Below, piece by piece: positions 1 through 6,775 of a stretch of DNA of 7,180 nt. The stretch covers positions 28,093-35,272 of the forward strand of contig PACM01000016.1 of the NCBI GenBank assembly GCA_002700125.1, read 5' to 3'. The notes beneath the pieces were generated by a model, which was not told where the DNA came from, did not search any database, and saw only the letters and a list, made by a program, of their open reading frames with translations. This stretch comes from Dehalococcoidia bacterium (lineage in GTDB: Bacteria; Chloroflexota; Dehalococcoidia; Lucifugimonadales; Lucifugimonadaceae). A program made the translations under genes and the position numbers. Position 1 is the first letter of the stretch. Every line of letters starts with the position of its first letter.

Positions 1-601
1 TCTCAGAAAATTTATGCTCCCGGATAGATTTATAACTCCCGGATTTTAAACCTACAATCCAAAATGAGTATTTCTTTATTCTTGCAAGAAAATTAGAAAT
101 ATTGGCGACTCTCACAATGCTTAAGCCGTGAATAGCACCAGCTGAAGCTCTTATTGCACCAGCTGTGATACCGACTGACCTCTTCTTGGGTATAATTATG
201 TAGTGTATTCCTAAAGCCAATGCGGACCTTGCCATTGCTCCAAAGTTTTGAGGGTCCTGTATACCGTCGAGAACTAATAGGTTCATACCTAACAGGTGCT
301 CTTTTTCCGCTAAGCTCCAAAATTTAGCCTCAGGGAAGTATCCTGCCGAAACCAAATGAGCGATAACACCCTGATGTTTGCCAGTGTAACTTAGCTTATT
401 AATTGAATTTTCATCGATATAATCTAACGGTATATCGTTATCTTCGCACCTTAAAATAATATTCTGAAGAGAATCTGAATTCCTAAGGTCTAACCTCACA
501 GACACCCTTTCCACTCTTGAAGGATCTTTTAATGACTCCATTACAGATCTTCTACCTTCTGAAGTAGGATCTTTTCTCATTTTTGCAGTTTTACTGGGCA
601 T
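1..601 (-). CDS. rlmB: RlmB-type 23S rRNA (guanosine-2'-O-)-methyltransferase, partial (C-terminus beyond window)
   Basis: The minus strand reads open from ATG at 601 to the window edge, giving 200 residues; the C-terminal SAM-binding knot is not in view. Members of this TrmH/SpoU family transfer a methyl group from S-adenosylmethionine to a ribose 2'-OH of rRNA; RlmB modifies G2251 of 23S rRNA. The N-terminal substrate-binding domain is seen as EGRRSVMESL (residues 15-24) and ends with TGKHQGVIAHL (about 74-84), the HQGVIA motif typical of RlmB rather than tRNA TrmH. The catalytic domain begins with LLVLDGIQDPQNFGAMARSA, containing family motif 1 with N119 and the conserved R125, followed by RSVGITAGAIRASAGA (141-156). 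At residue 158, where many RlmB proteins have Glu, this one has His. The start is the most upstream ATG after an in-frame TAA at 634-632; no Shine-Dalgarno sequence precedes it. The gene is divergent from the neighbouring propeller lipoprotein. The family is secure; the exact methylated nucleotide is inferred. Confidence 0.88.
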   Translation of the reverse strand, partial: MPSKTAKMRKDPTSEGRRSVMESLKDPSRVERVSVRLDLRNSDSLQNIILRCEDNDIPLDYIDENSINKLSYTGKHQGVIAHLVSAGYFPEAKFWSLAEKEHLLGMNLLVLDGIQDPQNFGAMARSALALGIHYIIIPKKRSVGITAGAIRASAGAIHGLSIVRVANISNFLARIKKYSFWIVGLKSGSYKSIREHKFSE

Positions 602-698
602 AATTATTAAAAAAGTGGTGTAAATTTCATTTTAATTGTTTTGCCTGACTGCTACGATGAATTTTGATACAAAATTAACTTAAAATTCAAAACTATAA
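602..698. other. Divergent intergenic spacer, probably two promoters
   Basis: These 97 very AT-rich bases separate two divergently transcribed genes, so promoters for both should lie here. On the plus side, TAAAAT at 681-686 could act as a -10 box, which would place the transcript start only a few bases before the ATG at 699, and TTGATA at 664-669 resembles a -35 box but is at the wrong distance from it. On the minus side no convincing -35/-10 pair was found. Neither gene has a recognisable Shine-Dalgarno sequence, unlike the genes starting at 1906 and 5511. No inverted repeat of useful length was seen. Confidence 0.35.
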
Positions 699-1754
699 AT
701 GAAAACTAATAATTACCTTAAAATTAGGGCATATAAAATTACATTAATCTTAATAGGTTGCTTAGGTATTTTTTCTTGTTCTGGGGTGGGCGAACAAGGA
801 ATAATATTGTACATTTCCGAAAAAGACGGTAACCCAGAAATATATTCAACTGATACCAGAGGGCAGTCACATTCTAGATTAACAAGTACATCTAAACGTG
901 AGGATTTACCTAAACTTTCACCAGATGGAAGTCATATCGCATTCATTTCAGATAGAAAAGGATCTTTTCAATTATGGGTCATGAGTATCGAAGGTGGTGA
1001 AGAAAAATTGATAAGTAAGAAAGGCGAAATTGTAGCAACAGTCGTAGAATCATTTTTTTGGTCTCCGGATTCTCAGAAAATCGCATACAAATGGCATAAC
1101 TCTGGACAACACGATATCAGTTTATATGACATGCAAAGTGGAAATATCACCTCAGTCACAAATGATCAAGCTGTAGAGGTTCTTGGTGACTGGTCTCCTA
1201 GCGGAGAATGGATAGTGTATTCAGTAATCGCAAATCCTGACGTAAATAGAGTAGGAATTTTCAAAAAGAATCCTCAAGGAGTAGATGAAGTGCAACTTAC
1301 TACTGAATTTGAGGATCATAATGCCAGATGGTCGCCAGATGGAAGAAAAATAGCATTTCTGTCAAAGAGGTCACAAGAAAATACCGACATATACGTGATT
1401 GATGCTGATGCAAAGAGCGAATCTGAAAATGAGGAGAAAAATATCACGATTAGTAGCGGAGGAAATAATTGGGACTTTAGTTGGTCGCCAGATGGAAAAA
1501 GAGTAGTTTTCGTGTCTGATAGCGAACAAAACCCGGAGATTTTTGTCGTTGACATTGATGACCCAAGCCAAACAATACGACTCACAAACAATAACAGTCA
1601 AGAAAGTGCTCCTATATGGAGAGAAAACAAGATAATCTTCTTATCTGATTCTGATGGTGATTCTGACTTGTACAGTATGAAACCGTCTGACGGATCTAAC
1701 CAAAAGAGGTTGACTGAGACTGTTCAAGCTGAATACTCTCCAAGCTTAAATTAG
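699..1754 (+). CDS. TolB/PD40-type beta-propeller lipoprotein, seven blades
   Basis: A 351-residue exported protein. Residues 1-13 are basic and 14-26 hydrophobic, followed by Cys27 (context GIFSC), the probable lipidation site; Cys21 (LIGC) fits the lipobox consensus at least as well but leaves a short hydrophobic core. The rest is a chain of WD40-like PD40 repeats with the signature W-S-P-D-G-x-x-I-A-F-x-S followed by I-Y-x-x-D. The signatures begin near L73, W121, W165, W211, W262 and W307. The half-blade IILYISEKDGNPEIYSTD at the N-terminus and YSPSLN at the very C-terminus complete one further blade, giving seven with a Velcro-type closure. Blade 5 carries an acidic Ser/Glu/Lys loop (about 236-247). 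Such propellers are protein-binding scaffolds, as in the C-terminal domain of TolB, but the TolB N-terminal domain is missing and no tol or pal gene is adjacent, so it should not be called TolB. The ligand is unknown. The start is the ATG just upstream of the signal peptide; it has no Shine-Dalgarno sequence and might be leaderless. Confidence 0.85.
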   Translation: MKTNNYLKIRAYKITLILIGCLGIFSCSGVGEQGIILYISEKDGNPEIYSTDTRGQSHSRLTSTSKREDLPKLSPDGSHIAFISDRKGSFQLWVMSIEGGEEKLISKKGEIVATVVESFFWSPDSQKIAYKWHNSGQHDISLYDMQSGNITSVTNDQAVEVLGDWSPSGEWIVYSVIANPDVNRVGIFKKNPQGVDEVQLTTEFEDHNARWSPDGRKIAFLSKRSQENTDIYVIDADAKSESENEEKNITISSGGNNWDFSWSPDGKRVVFVSDSEQNPEIFVVDIDDPSQTIRLTNNNSQESAPIWRENKIIFLSDSDGDSDLYSMKPSDGSNQKRLTETVQAEYSPSLN

Positions 1755-1794
1755 AATCAAAAAAAATGTTTGTTAAAAGCGTAATGGACAAATT

Positions 1795-1823
1795 TTGCCC
1801 TATCTTCATAAAGCTAGTAAAAT
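1795..1823 (+). promoter_or_regulatory. Putative sigma70-like promoter of the substrate-binding protein gene
   Basis: TTGCCC at 1795-1800 matches four of six bases of the -35 consensus, and TAAAAT at 1818-1823 matches five of six of the -10 consensus, with the ideal 17-base spacer. Transcription would start near 1830, leaving a leader of about 75 bases that contains the inverted repeat and the ribosome binding site. No terminator hairpin separates this site from the propeller gene upstream, so some read-through from that gene is also possible. Confidence 0.5.
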
Positions 1824-1839
1824 GATTTTTTCAGAGTCG

Positions 1840-1878
1840 ATAGACAACTCGACGTAGTTTGCGTTGTCCGTTGTCTAT
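1840..1878. promoter_or_regulatory. Perfect 9-bp inverted repeat in the leader (operator or RNA hairpin)
   Basis: ATAGACAAC at 1840-1848 is exactly complementary to GTTGTCTAT at 1870-1878, across a 21-base gap. A second copy of GTTGTC at 1863-1868 directly precedes the right arm's GTTGTC (1870-1875), with one base between them, so the left GACAAC could pair with either copy. In the outer pairing, a short inner stem GACG (1851-1854) with CGTT (1862-1865), including one G-T pair, is also possible. The element lies downstream of the predicted -10 box and ends 15 bases before the ribosome binding site. It may be a protein operator or a 5' mRNA hairpin; no CTCC-type sequence that would mask the ribosome binding site was seen. 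Confidence 0.5.
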
Positions 1879-1893
1879 ATAAAAACAAAACAT

Positions 1894-1900
1894 GGAGGAG
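1894..1900 (+). promoter_or_regulatory. Strong ribosome binding site deciding the start at 1906
   Basis: GGAGGAG ends five bases before the ATG at 1906. It supports that ATG, which directly begins a lipoprotein signal peptide, over an in-frame TTG at 1864 that would add 14 residues, overlap the inverted repeat and put charged residues ahead of the signal sequence. Confidence 0.9.
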
Positions 1901-1905
1901 AAATT

Positions 1906-4026
1906 ATGTTCTCTAAGAGAAATTCACTTTCTTTTATTGGCGTTCTCTCACTAGTGTCACTAGTTTTAGCTTGTGGAGCGGGTACTACTGAAACAGTAAC
2001 TGTAACGGAAACTGTTGAAGTAATTAAAGAAGTACCGGTAGAAGTAGTTAAAGAGGTACCAGTAGAGAAAATCGTAAAAGAAACTGAGGTTGTTGAGAAA
2101 ATAGTTACGAAAGAAAAAGAGGTTGAAGTAATTGTTGAGGTTGAAAAACCTGATGCAGCTACCACTGATCTCGTGTGGGGTACTAAGAAGATTGAGGGAA
2201 TTTTCGGACTACGATGGCAAGGACCTTACCGAACATCTGCTATTATAGCGATGCAGGGTGTAGAAGAACCACTTTTCATATATAAAAATGGTACTCCTAT
2301 GGAACCTTACACAGCTGAAAGCTGGGACGTTAGTGCAGATGGAAAATACTTAAATATATCTATTAATAAAGGTATACCTATTGCATCCCCTAAGGGATTA
2401 GAAAATATAGATTTTGGTGACTTCGACGCGAGCGACGTTTGTTGGTATTTTAATAATGCTAACCCGTCTATAAACGCTGAGAGTACTGACCCTAACGGTG
2501 GTGACTACGCTGCCATATTTGGTAATTGTGAAGTCGTTGACTCACACACACTGAAGTGGGAATTAGTATCACCTCTATATTTCTGTTTCCCTATCTCTGA
2601 CTTCGGTTGCTTGAGTGCTCGAATGGGTCCTCAGATGCAAAAGTCTTACGATAAGATGGGTTTTGAATGGTCAAAGGCTAACCACGTTGGTACAGGCCCT
2701 TACGTTCAAGGAGCTTGTATAGCTGGTGACAGGTGTACTATTCATAAAGGAGCAGGCGCGCACTGGAGTGGAAACGATGGAAACATCGATTCTTTGACTC
2801 AGGTTCAAGTTCCAGAAGTTGGAACTAGAATTGCGATGTTAGAGAACGGATCTCTAGACTTCGCCGATATGGACTTTAAGATGGTTCCAAGCCTCTTAGA
2901 GAAAGGACTTGATTTCGTAGAAACCATGCCAGGTTCTTACGTTAACCAGTCAATCATATGGGCAGGTAACCTTTGGGAAGAAGTTCACGCCAGAACTGGC
3001 GAAGCTTTGAACCCTTGGGACGCACCTTCTTATGCTAAGGACTACCCTTGGATTGGTGACCCTTGGCAAGACCTATACCCTGACAAGGTTGTGTACACAG
3101 ATACCAACAACCCTGCAGGTATGACAGATATGGAACAGGCAAGACTAGTAAGACTTGCTCTTAGCATGGCGATCGATAGGAACGCTATTAACAAGAACCT
3201 ATTGAACGACCTTGGACTTCCAATCTACTCAGAATACATGGGTCCTGAATATCCAGGATGGGACGCAACTAGGACAACAGGTTGTTGGGATGTAGGAGAC
3301 ATTGGTACAGGTACTGGTGTCACTGCGCCTCCTAGCACACACGCTTGTACTGGTACAGAGGCAATAATGGGTGACGGTGGTATTCCTTGGGAATTACCAG
3401 GTGGTGGTGGAGACATGAAACTAGCAGGTGAACTATTAGACTTAGCTGGATACCCAGCTGACGCTTCTGGATCCCGAGCTGGTTTTGGTGGAGACCTAGT
3501 ACTACAGAGTTATGTTGCTGAGACTGGTGAAGTTTCACTAGAAGTAGCAGACACTGTTATGTCTTCTTGGAAACAATTAGGACTAGAAATTAGTGGACTA
3601 GAAGAGGATTATGGTGGAGTAATTAGCCCTCGAATGAGAAGGAGAGAGCAACTTCTACCAGTATTGAAGAACGGTGACGTTCACTCAAACTCATACCCTC
3701 TAGACTGGCCACTACCAACAGTTGACTCATCATCATCTAGACCAGGATGGGGACCAGGATTTGAATCACCAGCACAAGCTTACTGGTTGTTCCAAATTCT
3801 ACCTGAGAAAGATCCTGTAAAAAGAGGTGATATGCACTTGTCGGGTGTGGACTATAGCATGTTCTGGCAGCAATACGGTGGAATCTATATGATTCCTAAG
3901 GGTGTTGTCGCACAGGCTGGTATTACTTGGGATGGATGGATTTCCCACTATGCCAACACATCCGCTCCTCAGTTTATAGAAGTGCCTAGTGGTTATAGCG
4001 GTGCTGGAGCAGTATACGTAAAATAA
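1906..4026 (+). CDS. ABC-transporter substrate-binding lipoprotein, family 5 (DppA/OppA-like)
   Basis: A 706-residue extracytoplasmic binding protein that should capture a solute, classically a peptide or nickel but very varied in this family, and pass it to an ABC permease. The signal peptide (1-22) ends in SLVLAC with lipidated Cys23. Residues 29-81 are a low-complexity linker rich in Val, Glu, Lys and Thr, with EVPVEVVKEVPVEK units, characteristic of Chloroflexota binding proteins; it probably holds the domain away from the membrane. The mature fold starts near residue 88. Family 5 marks include EPLFIY and AESWDVSADGKYLNISI in the N-terminal lobe, the hallmark GTGPY at 262-266, and VRLALSMAIDRNAI (415-428) before the second lobe. 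Eight cysteines beyond Cys23 (for example GACIAGDRC) could form disulfides. The gene is somewhat richer in G and C than its neighbours and uses repetitive preferred codons, suggesting high expression. It has its own promoter, ribosome binding site and terminator, and no permease or ATPase gene is in the window. The substrate cannot be told from sequence. Confidence 0.93.
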   Translation: MFSKRNSLSFIGVLSLVSLVLACGAGTTETVTVTETVEVIKEVPVEVVKEVPVEKIVKETEVVEKIVTKEKEVEVIVEVEKPDAATTDLVWGTKKIEGIFGLRWQGPYRTSAIIAMQGVEEPLFIYKNGTPMEPYTAESWDVSADGKYLNISINKGIPIASPKGLENIDFGDFDASDVCWYFNNANPSINAESTDPNGGDYAAIFGNCEVVDSHTLKWELVSPLYFCFPISDFGCLSARMGPQMQKSYDKMGFEWSKANHVGTGPYVQGACIAGDRCTIHKGAGAHWSGNDGNIDSLTQVQVPEVGTRIAMLENGSLDFADMDFKMVPSLLEKGLDFVETMPGSYVNQSIIWAGNLWEEVHARTGEALNPWDAPSYAKDYPWIGDPWQDLYPDKVVYTDTNNPAGMTDMEQARLVRLALSMAIDRNAINKNLLNDLGLPIYSEYMGPEYPGWDATRTTGCWDVGDIGTGTGVTAPPSTHACTGTEAIMGDGGIPWELPGGGGDMKLAGELLDLAGYPADASGSRAGFGGDLVLQSYVAETGEVSLEVADTVMSSWKQLGLEISGLEEDYGGVISPRMRRREQLLPVLKNGDVHSNSYPLDWPLPTVDSSSSRPGWGPGFESPAQAYWLFQILPEKDPVKRGDMHLSGVDYSMFWQQYGGIYMIPKGVVAQAGITWDGWISHYANTSAPQFIEVPSGYSGAGAVYVK
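2020..2067 (+). repeat. Two 24-bp tandem units encoding the Val/Glu/Lys-Pro linker
   Basis: The units 2020-2043 and 2044-2067 match at 20 of 24 bases. They encode VIKEVPVE and VVKEVPVE; three of the four differences are silent third-base changes. They form the core of a longer degenerate repeat tract coding for the stalk behind the lipid anchor. Unit gain or loss would keep the frame and change only stalk length. Confidence 0.7.
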
Positions 4027-4037
4027 CCAAGATATAG

Positions 4038-4053
4038 GTCTTTTAATAAAGAC
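4038..4053. other. Small hairpin between the substrate-binding gene and the main terminator
   Basis: GTCTTT (4038-4043) pairs with AAAGAC (4048-4053) around a TAAT loop, a six-base stem 11 bases after the stop codon. It is AT-rich and weak. It could protect the 3' end of the transcript or be chance; the hairpin just downstream is the real terminator. Confidence 0.3.
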
Positions 4054-4060
4054 ACTGAAT

Positions 4061-4096
4061 AAAAAAGGACCCCGAGAAATCGGGGTCCTTTTCTTT
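4061..4096. terminator. Strong bidirectional rho-independent terminator
   Basis: The 13-base arms 4063-4075 (AAAAGGACCCCGA) and 4080-4092 are perfectly complementary and close a GAAA tetraloop (4076-4079), a stable GNRA loop. The plus-strand side continues into a T-rich run (TTTTCTTTT), and the A-run at 4061-4066 gives a T-run on the minus strand. It sits between two converging genes, 34 bases after the stop of the binding-protein gene and 14 bases after the end of the ceramidase-like gene, so it should stop transcription from both sides. Confidence 0.95.
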
Positions 4097-4110
4097 TATT
4101 TGTTAAAGAA

Positions 4111-5511
4111 TTAAGTTATTTTCTTTATCTCAGTATCACAGAAATCAATCATTAATGACTCCGACTCTGGGCTTAGCGGAGTAACCCCGACTTCGTATCC
4201 GCCTTCTTCATAAGCATTAGCTGTCGGAAGGTAGCCAAGCCATCCATTAGTATATCCAGAAAAAAATATCTTAGTTTGCGGGTTAAGTGACTTAATCTTA
4301 TTGCCGAATTCAATGAAAGGCTCTAAAGGAATACCCTGAAGTATAATGTCGCCTATCTTTATCGTTTGAACCCAAATATTTACCTTTCCTCCACCAGCGA
4401 TTTTAGACAAGTTTCTTCTAAAATTAGTTCGCTTTACCATTGAAACAGTTTTCTTTATTAAGTCAGGATCATTCGTTTTCCTTACATCCTCTAATTCCGC
4501 TGTAGCCTTCTTAAAAGCAGCTAAAGCCTCTTCAAATGGAGGAAAATCCAGAGATGGCAATTCTATAAAAGAATTACTCACCTTTAAGGTATCGCTTGGT
4601 TCAACTATTATTTCGTCTTCATAAATTCCCAGGTCTGCTCCCGAGGGTAAAATTTCTACAAGTTTCTCACGTCTTTCAAATGGATCTATAGACATTCTTA
4701 TTTTTGAAGCTTCAAGTCCAAGAATAGCTCCAGCCTTTCTTGCAACTTCTACTTCACCCACAAATCCGTGAACAGGCCCTTGATTTCCTGCTGCCCCTTG
4801 TAAAAATAAACACATACCACCGACAACTTCTTCAACCATTTTTCTTGCGTGCCCTGGATAGTCAGGCGATAACAATCGATTTTCAGGCCCCAATATAGTA
4901 GGATGGCAGGCATAACCCACGATTGTCGCGATAGGATTTCCGCTAGCATCATCGAACCCGATTATATCAACTGAATGGTCAACTACTCCATTCCAATTTC
5001 TCCCAGTAAACAAATTACCGTTCTCATCAGCTGGTCGCCTGTTTATGTTAATATCAGATCGTCCAATTCCGTGAGAGATGTGGCATTTTGTTTTTTTATT
5101 AGCAGCAGACTTGGCCGCCTCTCCAATCTTAATGGGAATTGAATCATAATAAGGTTTTATATACTCCTTTCCTCCTACTACCCAACTACCATCACCTCCA
5201 CCGTGATCTTCATACCAAACAGGTCCAGCGTGTGTATGAGTGGCACTAATTCTGATATTTTGGGGGTCAATATCAACTTCCTTGGTAATGGAGTCTCTTA
5301 TTTTATTATCTAATCCGTCAGGTACTCCTCCCAGGTCGACATCAACAATTACTACCTTATCTGCACTAGATTCAGTCTCAATAAGCAATACATAGGCATA
5401 CATAGGCATATCCACACCTTCAGCTTGTTCATGAATTGCAGCACCCCATCCTGAATGTGAAATTCCCACAGGTGGCGTTATATCTACTTTTGACACTCCT
5501 ACAAGAAACAT
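4111..5511 (-). CDS. Neutral/alkaline ceramidase-fold protein, cytoplasmic, probable metal-dependent amidase
   Basis: A 466-residue protein whose opening GVSKVDITPPVGI and metal motifs match the N-terminal domain of neutral/alkaline ceramidases, zinc enzymes that split the amide bond of ceramide. In characterised members zinc is held by two His, a Glu and a Tyr. Likely equivalents here are H92/H94 in ATHTHAGP, H203 in ACHPT, E397 in IPLEPF, and Y434 or Y439 in ANAYEEGGYEVG. The family's NxGDVSPN motif, which carries the catalytic Ser, is replaced by GNQGPV (242-247) without Ser, so ceramide hydrolysis is unlikely or occurs differently. There is no signal peptide, and the protein is shorter than ceramidases (about 650-750 residues), lacking the C-terminal Ig-like domain. 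It is the last gene of a minus-strand operon, 28 bases after the transporter gene, and ends just before the terminator. The ATG start has a strong Shine-Dalgarno sequence. The fold is well supported; the substrate is unknown. Confidence 0.82.
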   Translation of the reverse strand: MFLVGVSKVDITPPVGISHSGWGAAIHEQAEGVDMPMYAYVLLIETESSADKVVIVDVDLGGVPDGLDNKIRDSITKEVDIDPQNIRISATHTHAGPVWYEDHGGGDGSWVVGGKEYIKPYYDSIPIKIGEAAKSAANKKTKCHISHGIGRSDININRRPADENGNLFTGRNWNGVVDHSVDIIGFDDASGNPIATIVGYACHPTILGPENRLLSPDYPGHARKMVEEVVGGMCLFLQGAAGNQGPVHGFVGEVEVARKAGAILGLEASKIRMSIDPFERREKLVEILPSGADLGIYEDEIIVEPSDTLKVSNSFIELPSLDFPPFEEALAAFKKATAELEDVRKTNDPDLIKKTVSMVKRTNFRRNLSKIAGGGKVNIWVQTIKIGDIILQGIPLEPFIEFGNKIKSLNPQTKIFFSGYTNGWLGYLPTANAYEEGGYEVGVTPLSPESESLMIDFCDTEIKKIT

Positions 5512-5515
5512 AGTT

Positions 5516-5523
5516 CCTCCTTT
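5516..5523 (-). promoter_or_regulatory. Strong ribosome binding site of the ceramidase-like gene
   Basis: On the minus strand AAAGGAGG lies four bases before the ATG at 5511, inside the 28-base gap behind the transporter gene. It fixes the start and suggests that this gene is translated efficiently and independently of the upstream gene in the same transcript. Confidence 0.85.
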
Positions 5524-5539
5524 ATTACTAATTTATAAT

Positions 5540-6763
5540 TCATTTAAATCTATTCCAAGCAATTAGAGAAATAACTGTCCCTAAAAGAGCAAGGACAGAA
5601 GTAAAGGTCAATACAGCGTTGAAGCCAAAAGAGTCATAGAAATATCCAGATATCAAGGGTGAAAGTGATCCCAAAATTGCCCCTCCTGAGAATAAAAGTG
5701 ATACTGAAGTTCCTTCAGTCCCTTTGATTGTATAATCGATTGCTGCAGCAGATATCACGGGCACTATTGCAAACAACACACACCCAAGCAGGAGAAGTAA
5801 TATTATCAATGACCATCCAGAACTTCCAAATCTGATTAAATATATGAAAATTCCCGTCAAAATCATACCTAGAGTTATAACTGGAAGTCTCCCTACTCGA
5901 TCAGAAAAAGCTCCCCAAATTGGAGTAAATAAAACTCCTGATAAACCAATAAGAGAAAAATGAATTCCTATGGCTACAGGACTTAGGTTCAAATATTCCT
6001 TGAGATATATCAATAAATAAACTGTGAATCCACTATGTACTGCTGACCTAACAGCATGCAAAAGTATCATAACGATTACTTCGATTTTTTTTAACGATTT
6101 GTAGGCATCGGAGAAGTAATTTCTGACATTAACTGTTTTTTTTCCTTTTATGGTTATTTTAGGGCTGAATATGAATATAACTATTGCCAAAGTGAAGCAC
6201 ATTACGGATATAAGAATTGATAAATTCCTCCAGTCCATTCCAGCTGAGTATATTCCATATATACCACCACCCAATAAAACTCCAACCATCACAGGTCCCA
6301 AAGTATTACCAGCAGATGCAGCTGATAAGTGTACACCCAATGCGAATGCTTTCCTGTCAGGGTACCTGGTACTAAGCACTGCAAAAGCGGGTGGGTGCCA
6401 TAAACTGGCACCTCCGCCAAATAATATAAAGGCTATAAAACCCAAAACGATCCAATTTTCCTTGGAAAGAAAAAATAATATCAAGTAACCTATGCCAAGA
6501 AATAAAGCGCTGAACCCTATGATTATGCCTACTTTCTTTTTGAATAAGTCTGACAATATTCCTGAAGGAACATTAACTAAAGCCCCGGCTATACTATGCG
6601 AAGTAGCTAAGGCTCCTATTTGAACACCCGTTAGAAGAAGTCCTTCTTTTATAAAGGGAATCAGAACTGAAACGGAAGTGGAAAATAAATGCTTGATTCC
6701 GTGACCTGCAGAAATAGAATAAAGAAGGGCATTTTTACGAAAATATTCTTGCTTGCCCCCCAA
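5540..6763 (-). CDS. Major facilitator superfamily transporter, Fsr-like
   Basis: A 407-residue integral membrane protein, close to the usual length of a 12-helix MFS carrier. The MFS cytoplasmic-loop signature appears twice, once per half: GILSDLFKKKVG at 68-79 and GAFSDRVGRLP at 284-294. Between the halves is the expected basic linker (about 201-226). GGGASLWHPPAFAVLS (116-131), with H123-P124, followed by SAASAGNTLGP, resembles the fosmidomycin-resistance (Fsr) branch, whose members export small drugs or metabolites; the substrate here is unknown. The only usable start is TTG at 6763: the next in-frame ATG is residue 159, and TM1 (about 11-37) needs an early start. No good Shine-Dalgarno sequence precedes the TTG, so translation probably depends on coupling with the upstream bPH2 gene, whose TAG stop is in the same frame four codons earlier. 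It may move the substrate or product of the downstream ceramidase-like enzyme (inference from gene order). Confidence 0.85.
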   Translation of the reverse strand: MGGKQEYFRKNALLYSISAGHGIKHLFSTSVSVLIPFIKEGLLLTGVQIGALATSHSIAGALVNVPSGILSDLFKKKVGIIIGFSALFLGIGYLILFFLSKENWIVLGFIAFILFGGGASLWHPPAFAVLSTRYPDRKAFALGVHLSAASAGNTLGPVMVGVLLGGGIYGIYSAGMDWRNLSILISVMCFTLAIVIFIFSPKITIKGKKTVNVRNYFSDAYKSLKKIEVIVMILLHAVRSAVHSGFTVYLLIYLKEYLNLSPVAIGIHFSLIGLSGVLFTPIWGAFSDRVGRLPVITLGMILTGIFIYLIRFGSSGWSLIILLLLLGCVLFAIVPVISAAAIDYTIKGTEGTSVSLLFSGGAILGSLSPLISGYFYDSFGFNAVLTFTSVLALLGTVISLIAWNRFK

Positions 6764-6775
6764 ACTTTTTAAATT

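Noticed and set aside
93..320. Minus-strand open frame of 75 codons
   Set aside because: It overlaps the RlmB gene in another frame of the same strand; the RlmB frame has clear family motifs and stays open from 601 to the window edge.
1755..1794. Possible terminator after the propeller gene (A-rich stretch)
   Set aside because: No inverted repeat precedes a T-run here, so a rho-independent terminator cannot be supported.
1864..1905. In-frame TTG extension that would start the binding protein 14 residues earlier
   Set aside because: It lacks a ribosome binding site, overlaps the leader inverted repeat and would place charged residues before the signal peptide; the ATG at 1906 has GGAGGAG at the right distance.
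1987..2148. Repetitive Val/Glu/Lys tract considered as a coiled coil or amyloid-like repeat domain
   Set aside because: It lies immediately after the lipidated cysteine, where Chloroflexota binding proteins usually carry such a linker, and its alternating Val-charged pattern with Pro does not fit a heptad coiled coil.
3225..3538. Two overlapping minus-strand open frames inside the binding-protein gene, one Pro/Val-rich
   Set aside because: Both are antisense shadows of Gly- and Thr-rich coding sequence; neither has a ribosome binding site or recognisable domain.
5391..5410. Exact tandem duplication of the 10-mer CATAGGCATA inside the ceramidase-like gene, a possible slippage site
   Set aside because: Both copies encode the expected segment MPMYAY of the fold, and loss of one 10-base unit would break the frame; most likely coincidence from ATG, TAT and GCC codons.
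6150..6488. Plus-strand open frame of 112 codons
   Set aside because: It is antisense to the MFS gene, has no family resemblance or ribosome binding site, and its composition is what transmembrane codons give when read backwards.
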